From IMG/VR virus record IMGVR_UViG_3300036985_005342, positions 1-64,000 of that record: a stretch of 64,000 nucleotides of DNA; one strand, 5' to 3'. The notes under the pieces are model-generated. The model saw only the letters and a list, made by a program, of their open reading frames with translations, was not told the DNA's origin and did no database searches. Source of the stretch: a virus. Positions 1-7,656 of this stretch are shown here, piece after piece. The translations under genes were made by a program, and so were the position numbers. Positions within the stretch are counted from its first letter, which is position 1. The number at the start of each line of letters is the position of its first letter.

Positions 1-92
1 GCCGGGTGACGGTGCCGGGACGGTGCCAGTGCCAGTGCCAGTGCCGGTGCCGGGTGACGGTGCCGGGTGACGGGTGACGGTGCCGGTGCCGA
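1..92. repeat. GGTGCC/GGTGAC-rich tandem short repeats
   Basis: Degenerate tandem array of GTGCCG, GTGCCA and GGTGAC units. It is non-coding. Similar GGTGCC-rich DNA recurs at 63027-63113. Function unknown. From 93 to 247 the sequence is unique and GC-rich, with no gene seen, apart from the palindrome at 213-234. Confidence 0.8.
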
Positions 93-212
93 CCGGCCAG
101 CCAGAAAACCGCCTCCTCTTCGCCCGCCGACTCTGCCCTTAACGCCGCCCGTTAGTGTCCCTCGATCCCGGTCTTCAACTCTTGCTGGGGCGAAAATCTA
201 ACAGATTCTAAC

Positions 213-234
213 AACTACTAGATCCACAGTAGTT
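213..234. promoter_or_regulatory. 22-bp palindrome, site 1 of 8
   Basis: Arms AACTACTA and CAGTAGTT flank a 6-nt centre, matching AWCTACTA-N6-TAGTAGWT. The site lies just past the end of the leftward HTH gene at 248-871. It is one of the non-coding copies of the family. It is probably a protein-binding site, but its function is inferred only from symmetry and recurrence. Confidence 0.6.
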
Positions 235-247
235 CACCCGCTTTCCC

Positions 248-871
248 TTATTCTTCAACGGCTTCAAAGAAGCCCATCGGCGTAGCGTTTCGCATGTCCC
301 CGCCGTTCGCCGCCTCTTGCTGAGTCAATTTTTGCATCTCCAGCTTGGCCTTGCCCTTGGAAATTTCCTTAGCGCGGACGACCTCGATGTCCTTCAGATC
401 CACAATGCCCGAGAGCGTGGCGTGCTGCTTTTGTAAAGCTAAAAATTGCGACCGTAGGCTGGATTTTGTGCCGCTGGCGCGTTGCCAATCGTGGAAGATT
501 TGAATCGCCTTCTCAAACTCGTTTTCTCCACTGAATTTATCGAGCCAATCCTCCAATTTTTCAGTGATCGTGTCCATCGTATCTAGTTCATACTTAAGGA
601 CTTGCAACTGTTTTTCCAAGAAAACCATATTCGACTTGTGAAGATCCATCGTTTCCCTACTTAGGTTGAGAGCAAGGCCGGAACTTGATGCCCCCGACAA
701 GATCCCCTCGGCTTCCTTGAGCCATTGGGGCATCCTTTTCCTGATCGTCTCGATATGAAGCCCGGAAGCCTCGGCAAGTGCCTTTGCGTTCAGTATGCGC
801 CGACCATCCCCCGCCCCGTAGAGAAAGAGCTGCCGTGCTGTGTCCACCTCGAATTTTGTGCCTGCTGCCAT
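248..871 (-). CDS. HTH DNA-binding protein, possible small-terminase-like
   Basis: 207 residues. An N-terminal helix-turn-helix-like stretch (about residues 28-50, NAKALAEASGLHIETIRKRM) is followed by a long helical, coiled-coil-like middle (about 75-175) and a short tail. HTH plus helical oligomerisation region is the layout of small terminase subunits, but it also occurs in other phage DNA-binding proteins. The gene is far from the large terminase at 52.5-54.5 kb, so this assignment is a guess. It is transcribed leftward, away from the AT-rich control region at 872-1339. Real coding is well supported by the uninterrupted frame; the function is not. Confidence 0.65.
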   Translation of the reverse strand: MAAGTKFEVDTARQLFLYGAGDGRRILNAKALAEASGLHIETIRKRMPQWLKEAEGILSGASSSGLALNLSRETMDLHKSNMVFLEKQLQVLKYELDTMDTITEKLEDWLDKFSGENEFEKAIQIFHDWQRASGTKSSLRSQFLALQKQHATLSGIVDLKDIEVVRAKEISKGKAKLEMQKLTQQEAANGGDMRNATPMGFFEAVEE

Positions 872-1339
872 GCCGCTTTCTAACGATTCTCAGGATTTTG
901 TCCATAAAAATCGTCCAGACCTCCATCCCCTTTCTCATTTTTTAACGATTCACCGCTTCATTATTTTACGTCAAGTGGTTTTAGGATACAAATTTCGCTA
1001 ACTTAAACCCGCAAACCCTTGCGCCATAAACCCTCGTAAATTTTACCTAACCCTTTATAGCATTATAACCTATTAAGGGGGAGGTGCCCCCGCAGACGGA
1101 GACACGCTCTAAAAATCCAATAATTATTGACTTTCATCTTACCCCCCCCCTTAAATGATTATAATACAATATATATATAGATATATTTTTAGAGAGCAAT
1201 AAAATCAAGGGTTCCGGGACGAAAGTTAGCGAAATCTCAATCCTAATTTGAATTGACGAAAAATAATGCTCCCCATTTCCATAAAAAACGATAAAAACAG
1301 GCTTGACTCCGGCCTCAGACCCCACAAGCTGCTGCCGCT
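872..1339. promoter_or_regulatory. AT-rich divergent control region, candidate origin
   Basis: 468 bp without a gene, between a leftward gene (871) and a rightward operon (1340). It contains two TAACGATTC direct repeats (near 882 and 943), a GGGGG/CCCCC hairpin near 1076-1093, a run of nine Cs (1142-1150), a perfect TATAAT at 1160-1165 and an alternating AT tract (1166-1187). A long inverted repeat (981-1004 and 1223-1246) encloses these. It is far more AT-rich than its neighbours. It could be a replication origin or a divergent promoter region. No DnaA-box cluster was recognised. Confidence 0.55.
981..1246. repeat. 24-nt imperfect inverted repeat pair
   Basis: Left arm 981-1004 reads TTAGGAT-N4-ATTTCGCTAACTT. 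The reverse complement of the right arm, 1223-1246, has the same two blocks. 21 of 24 positions match and the inner 13 are identical. The arms bracket the AT-rich tract of the divergent control region. Confidence 0.75.
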
Positions 1340-1654
1340 ATGAATACAGAACCAACAATGCCAGCCGAAGCCCGTGAGAAGTATCTCCGGCTTCACCTAC
1401 ACCCCGAATTGCAAGCCGTCGCCCTCGCCAAGCATTACCTTGAAATGGCGAAACTTGCTCAACCCTTTCAAGACCTTGTGGACGAATGGCAGGCCGTTCG
1501 AGGCCGACCGAGAAAGCACAAGGGAAAATCCGTGGCACAGAGCCACGCCGAAGAGCAAATCGAAAAAGTCGTGGATCACATCAAGCTAAAGCACTTGGAA
1601 GATTTCGGCATCCCTCTCATCTGGAACAGAACCATCACCAACACCCCACAATGA
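1340..1654 (+). CDS. hypothetical protein, first gene of rightward early operon
   Basis: 104 residues, predicted largely helical, with a basic patch near the middle (GRPRKHKGK, about 54-62). No family recognised. The ATG at 1340 is preceded by GCTGCCGCT rather than a Shine-Dalgarno. The stop overlaps the next start (ATGA at 1651-1654), which indicates translational coupling with the following gene. Confidence 0.7.
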   Translation: MNTEPTMPAEAREKYLRLHLHPELQAVALAKHYLEMAKLAQPFQDLVDEWQAVRGRPRKHKGKSVAQSHAEEQIEKVVDHIKLKHLEDFGIPLIWNRTITNTPQ

Positions 1655-2760
1655 AAACACCAACACGCAAACCCCGCCAACGTATCAACGAAAAGCTCGG
1701 AGACTACAACGCCCGCCTCCGGGAATGGATAAAGGAAAACAACGCCTCCACCTACGCCATCCACCACGCAAGGCGCGGCGGAGAGCTATCCGAAGATGAA
1801 CAGGATCGCAACATCGAAGCCATCCGCGCCCGGATTGCCGACGAGCCGGATCTCCCGGTCAACCTCGCCCCATCCTACAAGCCCCACAAGCACGCCGAGG
1901 ACGAGCGCATGGAGGACTATGAGGCAGGGGACACCCCACAAGCCGCCCCCTTGGAGCTGGGGCACCTCCAGCACCAGCTCGCCGCCCTCACCGTGCGCGT
2001 GGTTGAGCTGGAAAAGCTCGTCGCCGCCTCGGTGGCCTACCGCTCGCTCAAACCCTCCGCAAAGGCCAAGGTGGACAAGATCGACCCCTCCGTCGGTGCC
2101 GCCTTCAAGGACAAGCGCACCCTCCTCGCCCTCACGGTCTTCGAGCATGTGGCCGAACTGCCCCGGAAGAAGAAAGTCGCCGCCAACTTCCCCAAGCTAC
2201 TTTTGGGCGAATACGTCGATTCCAGCGTGGACGAAACGGTCAACACCGTCCGCGTGATCCCATACACTGCCCTCCTGCACCGGCTCGCCGCCAAAAAGGA
2301 TTTCCGCCCGTCGCTGGATGAGACCTCCTCGCAGGACAATGCGCGCCGCGCCATCGAGAAGTCCGGCTTGATCGTCACCACGATGCACGAGGCCGGTATC
2401 CGGCAAGGCTCCGCTCTGCTCGTGGTCATGGATCGCACGGAAGCCGAGGCTTGTGGGCTGGTGCGAAAGAGCCGCGATGTGGAGATCCAGCCCGAGGACG
2501 AGCCGGAGATCCAGCCCGCCCCCACACCCAAGCAAAGCAACCCTAGATTCACCGAGTGGAACGAGCCTGAGCCAACTACTGAGGATGTAGTAGATGAACC
2601 AACTACTACGGATGTAGTAGGCGACGAAGAGATCGACACCGAGCCGTGGGAAGAAGAAGAAGATGACGGCTTCAACGACGACCCCATCGCCCTTTTTCAC
2701 GAGTCCGGGGAGCAGCAGAAAGCCGCGAAATCCTCGAAGGCTATTGACCTTTTCGCGTAA
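1651..2760 (+). CDS. hypothetical protein with acidic disordered tail
   Basis: 369 residues. A basic N-terminus is followed by a helical segment with a coiled-coil-like heptad (about 98-125) and a central globular region (about 130-275). The C-terminal tail is very acidic and looks disordered. The tail contains two copies of a TTxDVV peptide that are encoded by palindromes at 2574-2595 and 2601-2622. No known family recognised. The chosen ATG overlaps the previous stop; an in-frame extension upstream is only a readthrough of the preceding gene in another frame. Its position at the head of the early operon and its basic and acidic ends suggest a nucleic-acid-associated role, by inference only. 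Confidence 0.75.
   Translation: MKTPTRKPRQRINEKLGDYNARLREWIKENNASTYAIHHARRGGELSEDEQDRNIEAIRARIADEPDLPVNLAPSYKPHKHAEDERMEDYEAGDTPQAAPLELGHLQHQLAALTVRVVELEKLVAASVAYRSLKPSAKAKVDKIDPSVGAAFKDKRTLLALTVFEHVAELPRKKKVAANFPKLLLGEYVDSSVDETVNTVRVIPYTALLHRLAAKKDFRPSLDETSSQDNARRAIEKSGLIVTTMHEAGIRQGSALLVVMDRTEAEACGLVRKSRDVEIQPEDEPEIQPAPTPKQSNPRFTEWNEPEPTTEDVVDEPTTTDVVGDEEIDTEPWEEEEDDGFNDDPIALFHESGEQQKAAKSSKAIDLFA
2574..2622. promoter_or_regulatory. Paired 22-bp palindromes, sites 2 and 3 of 8
   Basis: Site 2 is 2574-2595 (arms AACTACTG/TAGTAGAT). Site 3 is 2601-2622 (arms AACTACTA/TAGTAGGC). Their centres are 27 bp apart. Both lie inside the acidic-tail codons of the upstream-operon protein and read there as TTEDVVD and TTTDVVG. 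Confidence 0.6.
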
Positions 2761-2783
2761 TCGAAAAATAAATTAAAATAAAG

Positions 2784-2812
2784 TTGACGAGTTCGTAGGC
2801 GTGCCCTACAAG
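2784..2812 (+). promoter_or_regulatory. sigma70-like promoter TTGACG-N17-TACAAG
   Basis: A -35 box TTGACG (2784-2789), a 17-bp spacer and a -10 box TACAAG (2807-2812). It sits in the gap after the 369-residue gene and points at the gene starting at 2911. The -35 matches 5 of 6 consensus positions and the -10 matches 3-4 of 6. Confidence 0.5.
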
Positions 2813-2910
2813 TAGCCCATCAACCGAGCGCACCGCGATGTCAATGCCGCGCTCTACGACGACAGCCCTTCAGGATGGGCACCCTCTCTCAATCGTAACT
2901 CAACGGAAAA

Positions 2911-3546
2911 ATGAAAACAACAATCGCAATCAACTTAGGCCACACCTTCGTGGCAATCGAAGCCGAACTCGTCGGGATCAAAGGATTAACCCTTGCCCTC
3001 CACAAAACCGTCGGCAAGTCCGGCTGGTCTATCTCAGATCCTCGAACTGGGTTTGCCGTTCACAGCGGGGCACCGAGTAAGGAAAGCGCACTCCACGAGG
3101 CCGCAGTCAAGATTGGCAAAGCTGGCGTGCAGGCTGTGAAAAACTCGATCCTCGCCCAGCCCAAGGCACCGGCAACCAACACCCTGAAACATCACTGCCC
3201 CGTGGTGAAGCCGAAGGCCGTGAAAGCCAACATCCCGGCCATTGTGGAAGCTATCCACAACACCGTGCCCCTCACCGAGCGCGAGCAGGCGGCAGTCGTC
3301 ACCGCCCTGAACAGCCGCACCGGCCAGCTCAAGGCAAAATCCCCCTCCGCTTTCGGCACCCCGGACGAGCAGCTTGCCTGCGCGGCTTGGCAAGGTCTCC
3401 AGCCCAACGGCTACAAAATCGGCACCCTCTCGTGCATCTGCCTGCGTGGCGAAGCTCGTGAGCTATTCGAGAAACTCTCGAAAGTCCGCTGGCCTGCCGC
3501 CCTCGACAAAGACAAGCTCGCGCTTTTGGCTTTGGGGGCGTGGTAA
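2911..3546 (+). CDS. hypothetical early protein
   Basis: 211 residues, alpha/beta-like, with no transmembrane segment. The N-terminal part contains a WSISDPRTGFAV segment (about 35-46). Then come a lysine- and alanine-rich linker (about 75-105) and a helical C-terminal part (residues about 110-211). No catalytic motif or family recognised. The start follows CAACGGAAAA and has no clear Shine-Dalgarno. It is the first gene behind the promoter at 2784-2812. Confidence 0.7.
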   Translation: MKTTIAINLGHTFVAIEAELVGIKGLTLALHKTVGKSGWSISDPRTGFAVHSGAPSKESALHEAAVKIGKAGVQAVKNSILAQPKAPATNTLKHHCPVVKPKAVKANIPAIVEAIHNTVPLTEREQAAVVTALNSRTGQLKAKSPSAFGTPDEQLACAAWQGLQPNGYKIGTLSCICLRGEARELFEKLSKVRWPAALDKDKLALLALGAW

Positions 3547-3582
3547 AATTCTCAGTATCAACATCAAACCAACACCACCACC

Positions 3583-4320
3583 ATGAAAGCAATCCAAACA
3601 AAATACCTCGGAGTAACCGACACTAAACCATCGCGCATCAAGGCTTCAGCCGAGGGCGTGCGTCCCGCAACCTACACGGCCGACTACCTCGACCAGCTCG
3701 CCGACCTCGACCACCTCAACCGGCACGAGCGGGCGGCGCACTGCTTCGCCCTTTCCCGCAACTGGCCGACCAACCTCGCCAGCGGCGGACTGCCGGACGG
3801 GACTTATGCACACTGCTTCTTGCCGGAGGAAAAACCGCTCGACAAGCTCCAGCAGCATGTCACCGGCAAGATCGAGCAGGGTGAGGCCGAGCCGGTTGTG
3901 GAGATCCCAGCCTTGCCGGAGACTGACAACCAGAAGCAGCAAGCTTATCTCGACTTTGTGAATAACTATCTGACGACGGAAGTTTTCGCCGAGCGGTATC
4001 AAATCACCACGGACGAGGCCTCGAAGCTGATCGCGGCGGGGCGCAATATCCACGAGGCACGAGCAGCGAAAAGCTTCACCGTGATCGCGGTATCCTCGAA
4101 CACGAATAGCTTCGGCCTCAAGTCGATCATCCTCCTCGCCGAGGATGGCGAAGCGTGGGAGATCCTCAAGTCCGCATACAGCGATCCGCTTCCAAAGCGG
4201 GGCGACACGATCAAGCGTGCCGGGGGCGTGTTCGCCATCGGTTGCGAGTGCCCGCGCCGTCTTGCGGATAGTAGCCCAGCCGTGGCGAAGAAAATCATCG
4301 CCGAAGCAAAAAGAAAATAA
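3583..4320 (+). CDS. hypothetical early protein
   Basis: 245 residues, predicted soluble. Recognisable features are limited to an N-terminal region with many charged residues and a mid-region TTDEASKLIAAGRNI that could be a helix-turn-helix-like pair (about 146-160). A C-terminal beta-rich part follows (about 165-235). The ATG follows AACACCACCACC, typical of the A/C-rich leaders in this genome. Function unknown. Confidence 0.7.
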   Translation: MKAIQTKYLGVTDTKPSRIKASAEGVRPATYTADYLDQLADLDHLNRHERAAHCFALSRNWPTNLASGGLPDGTYAHCFLPEEKPLDKLQQHVTGKIEQGEAEPVVEIPALPETDNQKQQAYLDFVNNYLTTEVFAERYQITTDEASKLIAAGRNIHEARAAKSFTVIAVSSNTNSFGLKSIILLAEDGEAWEILKSAYSDPLPKRGDTIKRAGGVFAIGCECPRRLADSSPAVAKKIIAEAKRK

Positions 4321-4333
4321 ATTAACAATCTGC

Positions 4334-4369
4334 TTGAAACTGCCCTGCCGGGTGGGCTATTTACCCGGC
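4334..4369 (+). promoter_or_regulatory. Hairpin overlapping a possible promoter
   Basis: TTGAAA (4334-4339), an 18-bp spacer and TATTTA (4358-4363) resemble a weak sigma70 promoter upstream of 4387. A perfect 7-bp hairpin GCCGGGT/ACCCGGC with a 9-nt loop (4347-4369) overlaps it. The hairpin could be an operator or an mRNA structure; no U-tract follows, so it is not a simple terminator. Confidence 0.35.
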
Positions 4370-4386
4370 GCAACACTACCACGACC

Positions 4387-4575
4387 ATGAAAAATTACAT
4401 CCTACTGCAATGTGAAAACAATACCGCAATTTATTTTGTCGGCAAGCCCCTTGCTGAATGGTCATTCGACCATTCCCAAGCCAAGCGTTTCGACGATTTG
4501 CTAAAATGCAAGCGCAAGCGCAACGCTCTTGTCAAAGCTCGCCGCCTACGCTCGCTCTGCATCATCCCTGCATGA
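4387..4575 (+). CDS. small hypothetical protein
   Basis: 62 residues with a basic C-terminus (KCKRKRNALVKARRLRSL). No family recognised. The leader is CGACC directly before ATG, with no Shine-Dalgarno. The stop overlaps the next start by ATGA at 4572-4575. Confidence 0.55.
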   Translation: MKNYILLQCENNTAIYFVGKPLAEWSFDHSQAKRFDDLLKCKRKRNALVKARRLRSLCIIPA

Positions 4576-4784
4576 ACCGCAACCCCTCCGCCCTATCCCT
4601 GAGCCTTGTCGAGCGCATGTCCACCGACCCCGCCAGCACCCCAGCCCTGCGAGCCTTCCACGCGAAGCAACTCGTGGAGCTGCTGGCGGCGGTCAAGGTG
4701 GATCGCCCGAACCGCCCATCACCCTTCTCCCGCTTCATTGAACACCTAGAAAAACACGACCATGAACACCACGCAAGACATTGA
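4572..4784 (+). CDS. small hypothetical protein
   Basis: 70 residues, mainly helical (LVERMSTDPASTPALRAFHAKQLVELL), ending in a histidine-rich tail (EKHDHEHHARH) that could bind metal. The ATG at 4572 couples to the previous stop. The gene overlaps the next gene by 23 bp. Function unknown. Confidence 0.5.
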   Translation: MNRNPSALSLSLVERMSTDPASTPALRAFHAKQLVELLAAVKVDRPNRPSPFSRFIEHLEKHDHEHHARH

Positions 4785-5022
4785 GAGACACGACAACCGC
4801 GAAGCCTACCTTCTCCCCGACTTTTGCGGGCAAGGCGACCGCATCATTGTTCACCCTCGCGGCCTTCCCCCCGGCTGGCGCGAGTCGAACATCAGCCCCG
4901 AAAAGCAGGCCGCTGCAAAGCTCGCCTGCCGCTACTCCCCGGAAAGGCGGGACGCATCGCACGCCGTCTATCATCTCGACGCGGAGACGCTCGAAGTAAT
5001 TCAAAAATTCACCATCAAATAA
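4762..5022 (+). CDS. small hypothetical protein
   Basis: 86 residues, soluble, mixed alpha/beta. No family recognised. The start follows AAACACGACC, the same A/C-rich leader type as the neighbouring genes at 4387 and 5031. It overlaps the 3' end of the previous gene. Confidence 0.6.
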   Translation: MNTTQDIERHDNREAYLLPDFCGQGDRIIVHPRGLPPGWRESNISPEKQAAAKLACRYSPERRDASHAVYHLDAETLEVIQKFTIK

Positions 5023-5030
5023 ACACGACC

Positions 5031-5273
5031 ATGAAAACATTTAAATACTGGTGGAAATTCACCGGCCTCCGTGACTACCACGCGACGGGCACCATCCAAG
5101 CCCGCAACCTGCCGGAAGCCCTCGAAAAGCTCACCCACAAGCAGGCCTTCAGGCTCTCCGGCCAAACCCTAAAACGCCACGGCAACCGCCGCATCCATTT
5201 CCACGGAAGATGCGCGTGCAGCGGCACCGGAATCTCCGCCCCGCTCGTCGAGGGCATTGTCGCCAACGCATAA
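5031..5273 (+). CDS. small hypothetical protein
   Basis: 80 residues. It begins MKTFKYWWKFTGLRDYHATGTIQA and contains a segment resembling the short antiparallel sheet-helix proteins common in phage early regions. A Cys/His cluster, HFHGRCACSG, lies near residues 57-66. The ATG at 5031, with leader AAACACGACC, was chosen because the longer frame upstream overlaps the previous gene. Function unknown. Confidence 0.6.
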   Translation: MKTFKYWWKFTGLRDYHATGTIQARNLPEALEKLTHKQAFRLSGQTLKRHGNRRIHFHGRCACSGTGISAPLVEGIVANA

Positions 5274-5285
5274 CCCCACAAAACC

Positions 5286-5438
5286 ATGCAACCATACTGG
5301 ATACCCCGCCAAGGCAAATCATTAAACCGTAAGCTTCACACCAAGCTCCGCCGCAACATCCTCCACGCTTCGCCGTGGGTGCTGTCCGCCGTCATCTCGC
5401 TTGGGGTCTTGCTGTGGCTCATCTCAATCTTCAACTGA
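5286..5438 (+). CDS. small single-pass membrane protein
   Basis: 50 residues. A basic N-terminus (residues 1-25) is followed by one hydrophobic span (WVLSAVISLGVLLWLISIF, about 31-49). This gives an N-in membrane anchor with almost nothing after it. It lies in the early operon, with start leader CACAAAACC. Such tiny early membrane proteins often target the host envelope; no specific function is evident. Confidence 0.55.
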   Translation: MQPYWIPRQGKSLNRKLHTKLRRNILHASPWVLSAVISLGVLLWLISIFN

Positions 5439-5442
5439 AGCC

Positions 5443-5691
5443 GTGAAACTCCACACCACAACCACCATCACCCGCGAGGACACGCTCGAAGACGGCACCG
5501 TCATCGGCGAGCATGAAATCGAGATCGAGGCCACATACTACGCTGGCTCAAACGCAACCTACGACCGCCCCGGCGACCCCGAGGACGTTCAAATTCTGTC
5601 CTCCACCATCAACGGCGAGGACGTGGATCTGACCGAGGACGAAGAAGAAAGAGCCATCGAAGAAATTCTCAGAAACCCCCCGCACAACTAG
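5443..5691 (+). CDS. small acidic hypothetical protein
   Basis: 82 residues from a GTG start at 5443, four bases after the previous stop. Strongly acidic, with beta-strand-like TTTTITRE and HEIEIEATYY segments and a C-terminal DLTEDEEERAIEEIL helix. A TTG start at 5401 would overlap the membrane protein and is less likely. Function unknown. Confidence 0.55.
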   Translation: MKLHTTTTITREDTLEDGTVIGEHEIEIEATYYAGSNATYDRPGDPEDVQILSSTINGEDVDLTEDEEERAIEEILRNPPHN

Positions 5692-5700
5692 AACACCATT

Positions 5701-5856
5701 ATGACCATTAACCGCACCAACAACACTGACCACATCACCATTGGCCGCAACGCCACCATCACCTACGGCGTTGTCGTAGCTATCCACGACCGCAATGTCC
5801 GCAGATACAAGCGCAAAGCCTTTATCCAAAAACTTCAATTCTGGAAACGACCATGA
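5701..5856 (+). CDS. small basic hypothetical protein
   Basis: 51 residues, basic C-terminus (RNVRRYKRKAFIQKLQFWKRP). The stop overlaps the next start by ATGA at 5853-5856. No family recognised; possible nucleic-acid binding by charge only. Confidence 0.5.
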   Translation: MTINRTNNTDHITIGRNATITYGVVVAIHDRNVRRYKRKAFIQKLQFWKRP

Positions 5857-6083
5857 ACCGATCCCTCGAAAAATTCCAAGACCGTTTCCCCGTCGGCTCG
5901 ACCGTCATGTATTCCAACTGCGGGCGGCGTGGCGACGGCAACCTTGCCAAGGTCTCGGCCTACCTCCACCGCACCGGAGAACCCGAGCGTGTGGCGGCGA
6001 TCCACCTGACATTCACCACGGGAGGCACCCACTTTGTCACCCCCAACCAACTCCAAAAATACTACCATAAAATCAGCGCATGA
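5853..6083 (+). CDS. small hypothetical protein
   Basis: 76 residues, likely a small beta-barrel-like fold (FPVGSTVMYSNCGRRGDGNLAKVSAYL then VAAIHLTFTTGGTHFVTPNQLQKYY). The pattern of a conserved turn plus a final LQKYY helix resembles small KOW/SH3-like phage proteins, but no family was identified. It couples by ATGA overlap on both sides (5853 and 6080). Confidence 0.6.
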   Translation: MNRSLEKFQDRFPVGSTVMYSNCGRRGDGNLAKVSAYLHRTGEPERVAAIHLTFTTGGTHFVTPNQLQKYYHKISA

Positions 6084-6595
6084 AAAACAACAACGCAATC
6101 ATCTCCGACATCATCCAAGCCCTCGAAGGCGACCAGCTCGTGCTGCGAGCCATCGACGGGAAGCTCTGCAAGTTTGCCACTGCCCGCACCAAGAGGCAGG
6201 ACGCGAAGAAGGTTTTCGCGGAGACCGGCCGTGTTACCCTTACCTTCGTTCACCGCCGTGACCTTAGAAGCGGTGCGCTTACCCTCCTCAGCAAGGATGG
6301 CGGGATTGTGGTTTATCGCAACAGCCTGACCGGCGAGGGTTGCCAGACGGTTGCCGGTATCCTCACCCGCCAATCCCCCAAGGACAAGATCGAAGCGGAG
6401 TCCGAGATCATCAAGGGTTGCCGCTTGCTGGGGGCAAAATACCTCGGTGAGGGCAAAATCAAGACGGCCTGCGGCTCCAGCTTCCACATCACCCTCGACA
6501 AGCCGGTGACGGCGCAGCAAGTCCGCGATGCGGTCATTTGCACGCTGGCGTGGAAAACAAAAATCTTATTCAAAATCGGCTTGACATCACTCTGA
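6080..6595 (+). CDS. hypothetical early protein
   Basis: 171 residues, alpha/beta, soluble. No known motif recognised. Translationally coupled to the previous gene. The promoter-like sequence at 6581-6608 starts inside its 3' end, so a new transcription unit may begin here. Confidence 0.6.
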   Translation: MKNNNAIISDIIQALEGDQLVLRAIDGKLCKFATARTKRQDAKKVFAETGRVTLTFVHRRDLRSGALTLLSKDGGIVVYRNSLTGEGCQTVAGILTRQSPKDKIEAESEIIKGCRLLGAKYLGEGKIKTACGSSFHITLDKPVTAQQVRDAVICTLAWKTKILFKIGLTSL

Positions 6596-6608
6596 ACGGA
6601 ACCAGAAT
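6581..6608 (+). promoter_or_regulatory. sigma70-like promoter TTGACA-N16-CAGAAT
   Basis: A perfect -35 TTGACA at 6581-6586 and a 4-of-6 -10 CAGAAT at 6603-6608, spaced by 16 bp. It points to the gene at 6648. Confidence 0.55.
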
Positions 6609-6647
6609 AAAACCCAACCCCAACACCAACCCCAAACCAACAATAGT

Positions 6648-6872
6648 ATGCAAGGTATCACTGAAATTCGTAAACAAAACCAAGTCAAGCGTGAAAACGC
6701 ATCCATCAGCAGCGAAGCTCGCTTCGCACCGCTCTCCAACGGAGGCGTGCTTGTCAACAACAGCGGCAGGGTGAAGACCCTCGTGGGGGATGCGGCTTCC
6801 GCTTTCCTCGACCGTGTTCGCGGCAAGAACGCCAACCAGCAGCGCGAGGTCATCCAAGCCTGCTTCGCCTGA
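6648..6872 (+). CDS. small hypothetical protein
   Basis: 74 residues, basic N-terminal half and a helical C-terminus (AASAFLDRVRGKNANQQREVIQACF). The first gene after the promoter at 6581. The downstream 155 bp (6873-7027) hold no convincing gene and read like a leader, with a short GAACG/CGTTC stem. Function unknown. Confidence 0.55.
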   Translation: MQGITEIRKQNQVKRENASISSEARFAPLSNGGVLVNNSGRVKTLVGDAASAFLDRVRGKNANQQREVIQACFA

Positions 6873-7027
6873 ACGTAAACAGCTACCCCGTTCGTCCCTC
6901 TTAACAATGGCCTCATTACGAACTGACGTATGAACACGCAGGACGCTGCGGACTAGGGGATCTTTTAAACTACCACATGACGCTGTCGCCTCTAGCAGAA
7001 AAGGGGCAACTTCTCAACACTACCAAT

Positions 7028-7306
7028 ATGAAAAACAAAAACATTTACTTCGCTGATTACAGCACTTTCGAGAGCCGATATTTCACCACCAACGGACTAG
7101 GCGAGCAAGTCACCGTGTCCGTCGGTCGCCGTGGACAAGCTCGCAACGAGAACAGTCACACCGCTTTCGATGATTGCTGCGGTGGCCTTCGCCTCCTCAC
7201 CGAGGAAGAAGTCCTTGACATTGTCGCCACGCTCAACGCCGAACAAGGCTACAAGCAGGGCGATGTGGAGGCCGATGGAACCCCTATCCTTACCTACGCA
7301 CAATGA
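7028..7306 (+). CDS. small hypothetical protein
   Basis: 92 residues from ATG at 7028 (leader CACTACCAAT). It has beta strands followed by the helix LLTEEEVLDIVATLNAEQGY. No family recognised. An upstream in-frame start at 6977 exists but would put untypical residues at the N-terminus. ATGA overlap with the next gene at 7303. Confidence 0.55.
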   Translation: MKNKNIYFADYSTFESRYFTTNGLGEQVTVSVGRRGQARNENSHTAFDDCCGGLRLLTEEEVLDIVATLNAEQGYKQGDVEADGTPILTYAQ

Positions 7307-7656
7307 TTCACATCCCCGACACCAAAAAAGGTCACGGCCTCGTCCTTGTCCGAGGCAAATACTTCGCCCTTCATTACGAGGACGGCAAGCAGAAACGCAC
7401 CCCCACGGGGACGGACGACTGGGATACCGCCCTGCGTGCCCGCAACCTCATTTACCGCCGCCTCAAAAAGGACGGCGCGACGGTTAAGCGCAAGCTCACC
7501 CCCGCCGAGAAACTGGCCGCTGGCCGTGCCGATCTCTACATCCATCACCGCCAGCCGTTCTTGGTTGTGGTAAAGGGCAAGAAAGTCGGCGAGTTTGCAA
7601 CGCGGAAACTTGCGCGGGAAGCGCGTGATGCTCATCTGGAGAACACAAAGCCATGA
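7303..7656 (+). CDS. hypothetical protein, AP2/integrase-arm-like beta-sheet
   Basis: 117 residues, very basic. The early part HGLVLVRGKYFALHYEDGKQKRTPTGTDDWDTALRARNLIYRRL (written here as a description of residues 8-50) looks like a three-stranded sheet plus helix, as in arm-type DNA-binding domains. LFIHHRQ- and FATRKLAREARDAH-like segments follow. DNA binding is an inference from fold pattern and charge; no catalytic integrase residues are present. Confidence 0.5.
   Translation: MIHIPDTKKGHGLVLVRGKYFALHYEDGKQKRTPTGTDDWDTALRARNLIYRRLKKDGATVKRKLTPAEKLAAGRADLYIHHRQPFLVVVKGKKVGEFATRKLAREARDAHLENTKP

Noticed and set aside
1134-1325. Minus-strand open frame across the AT-rich control region
   Set aside because: Overlaps the inverted repeat and AT tract; no start context or similarity to neighbours.
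6929-6955. An 8-codon open frame in the 6873-7027 gap
   Set aside because: Too short and without context.
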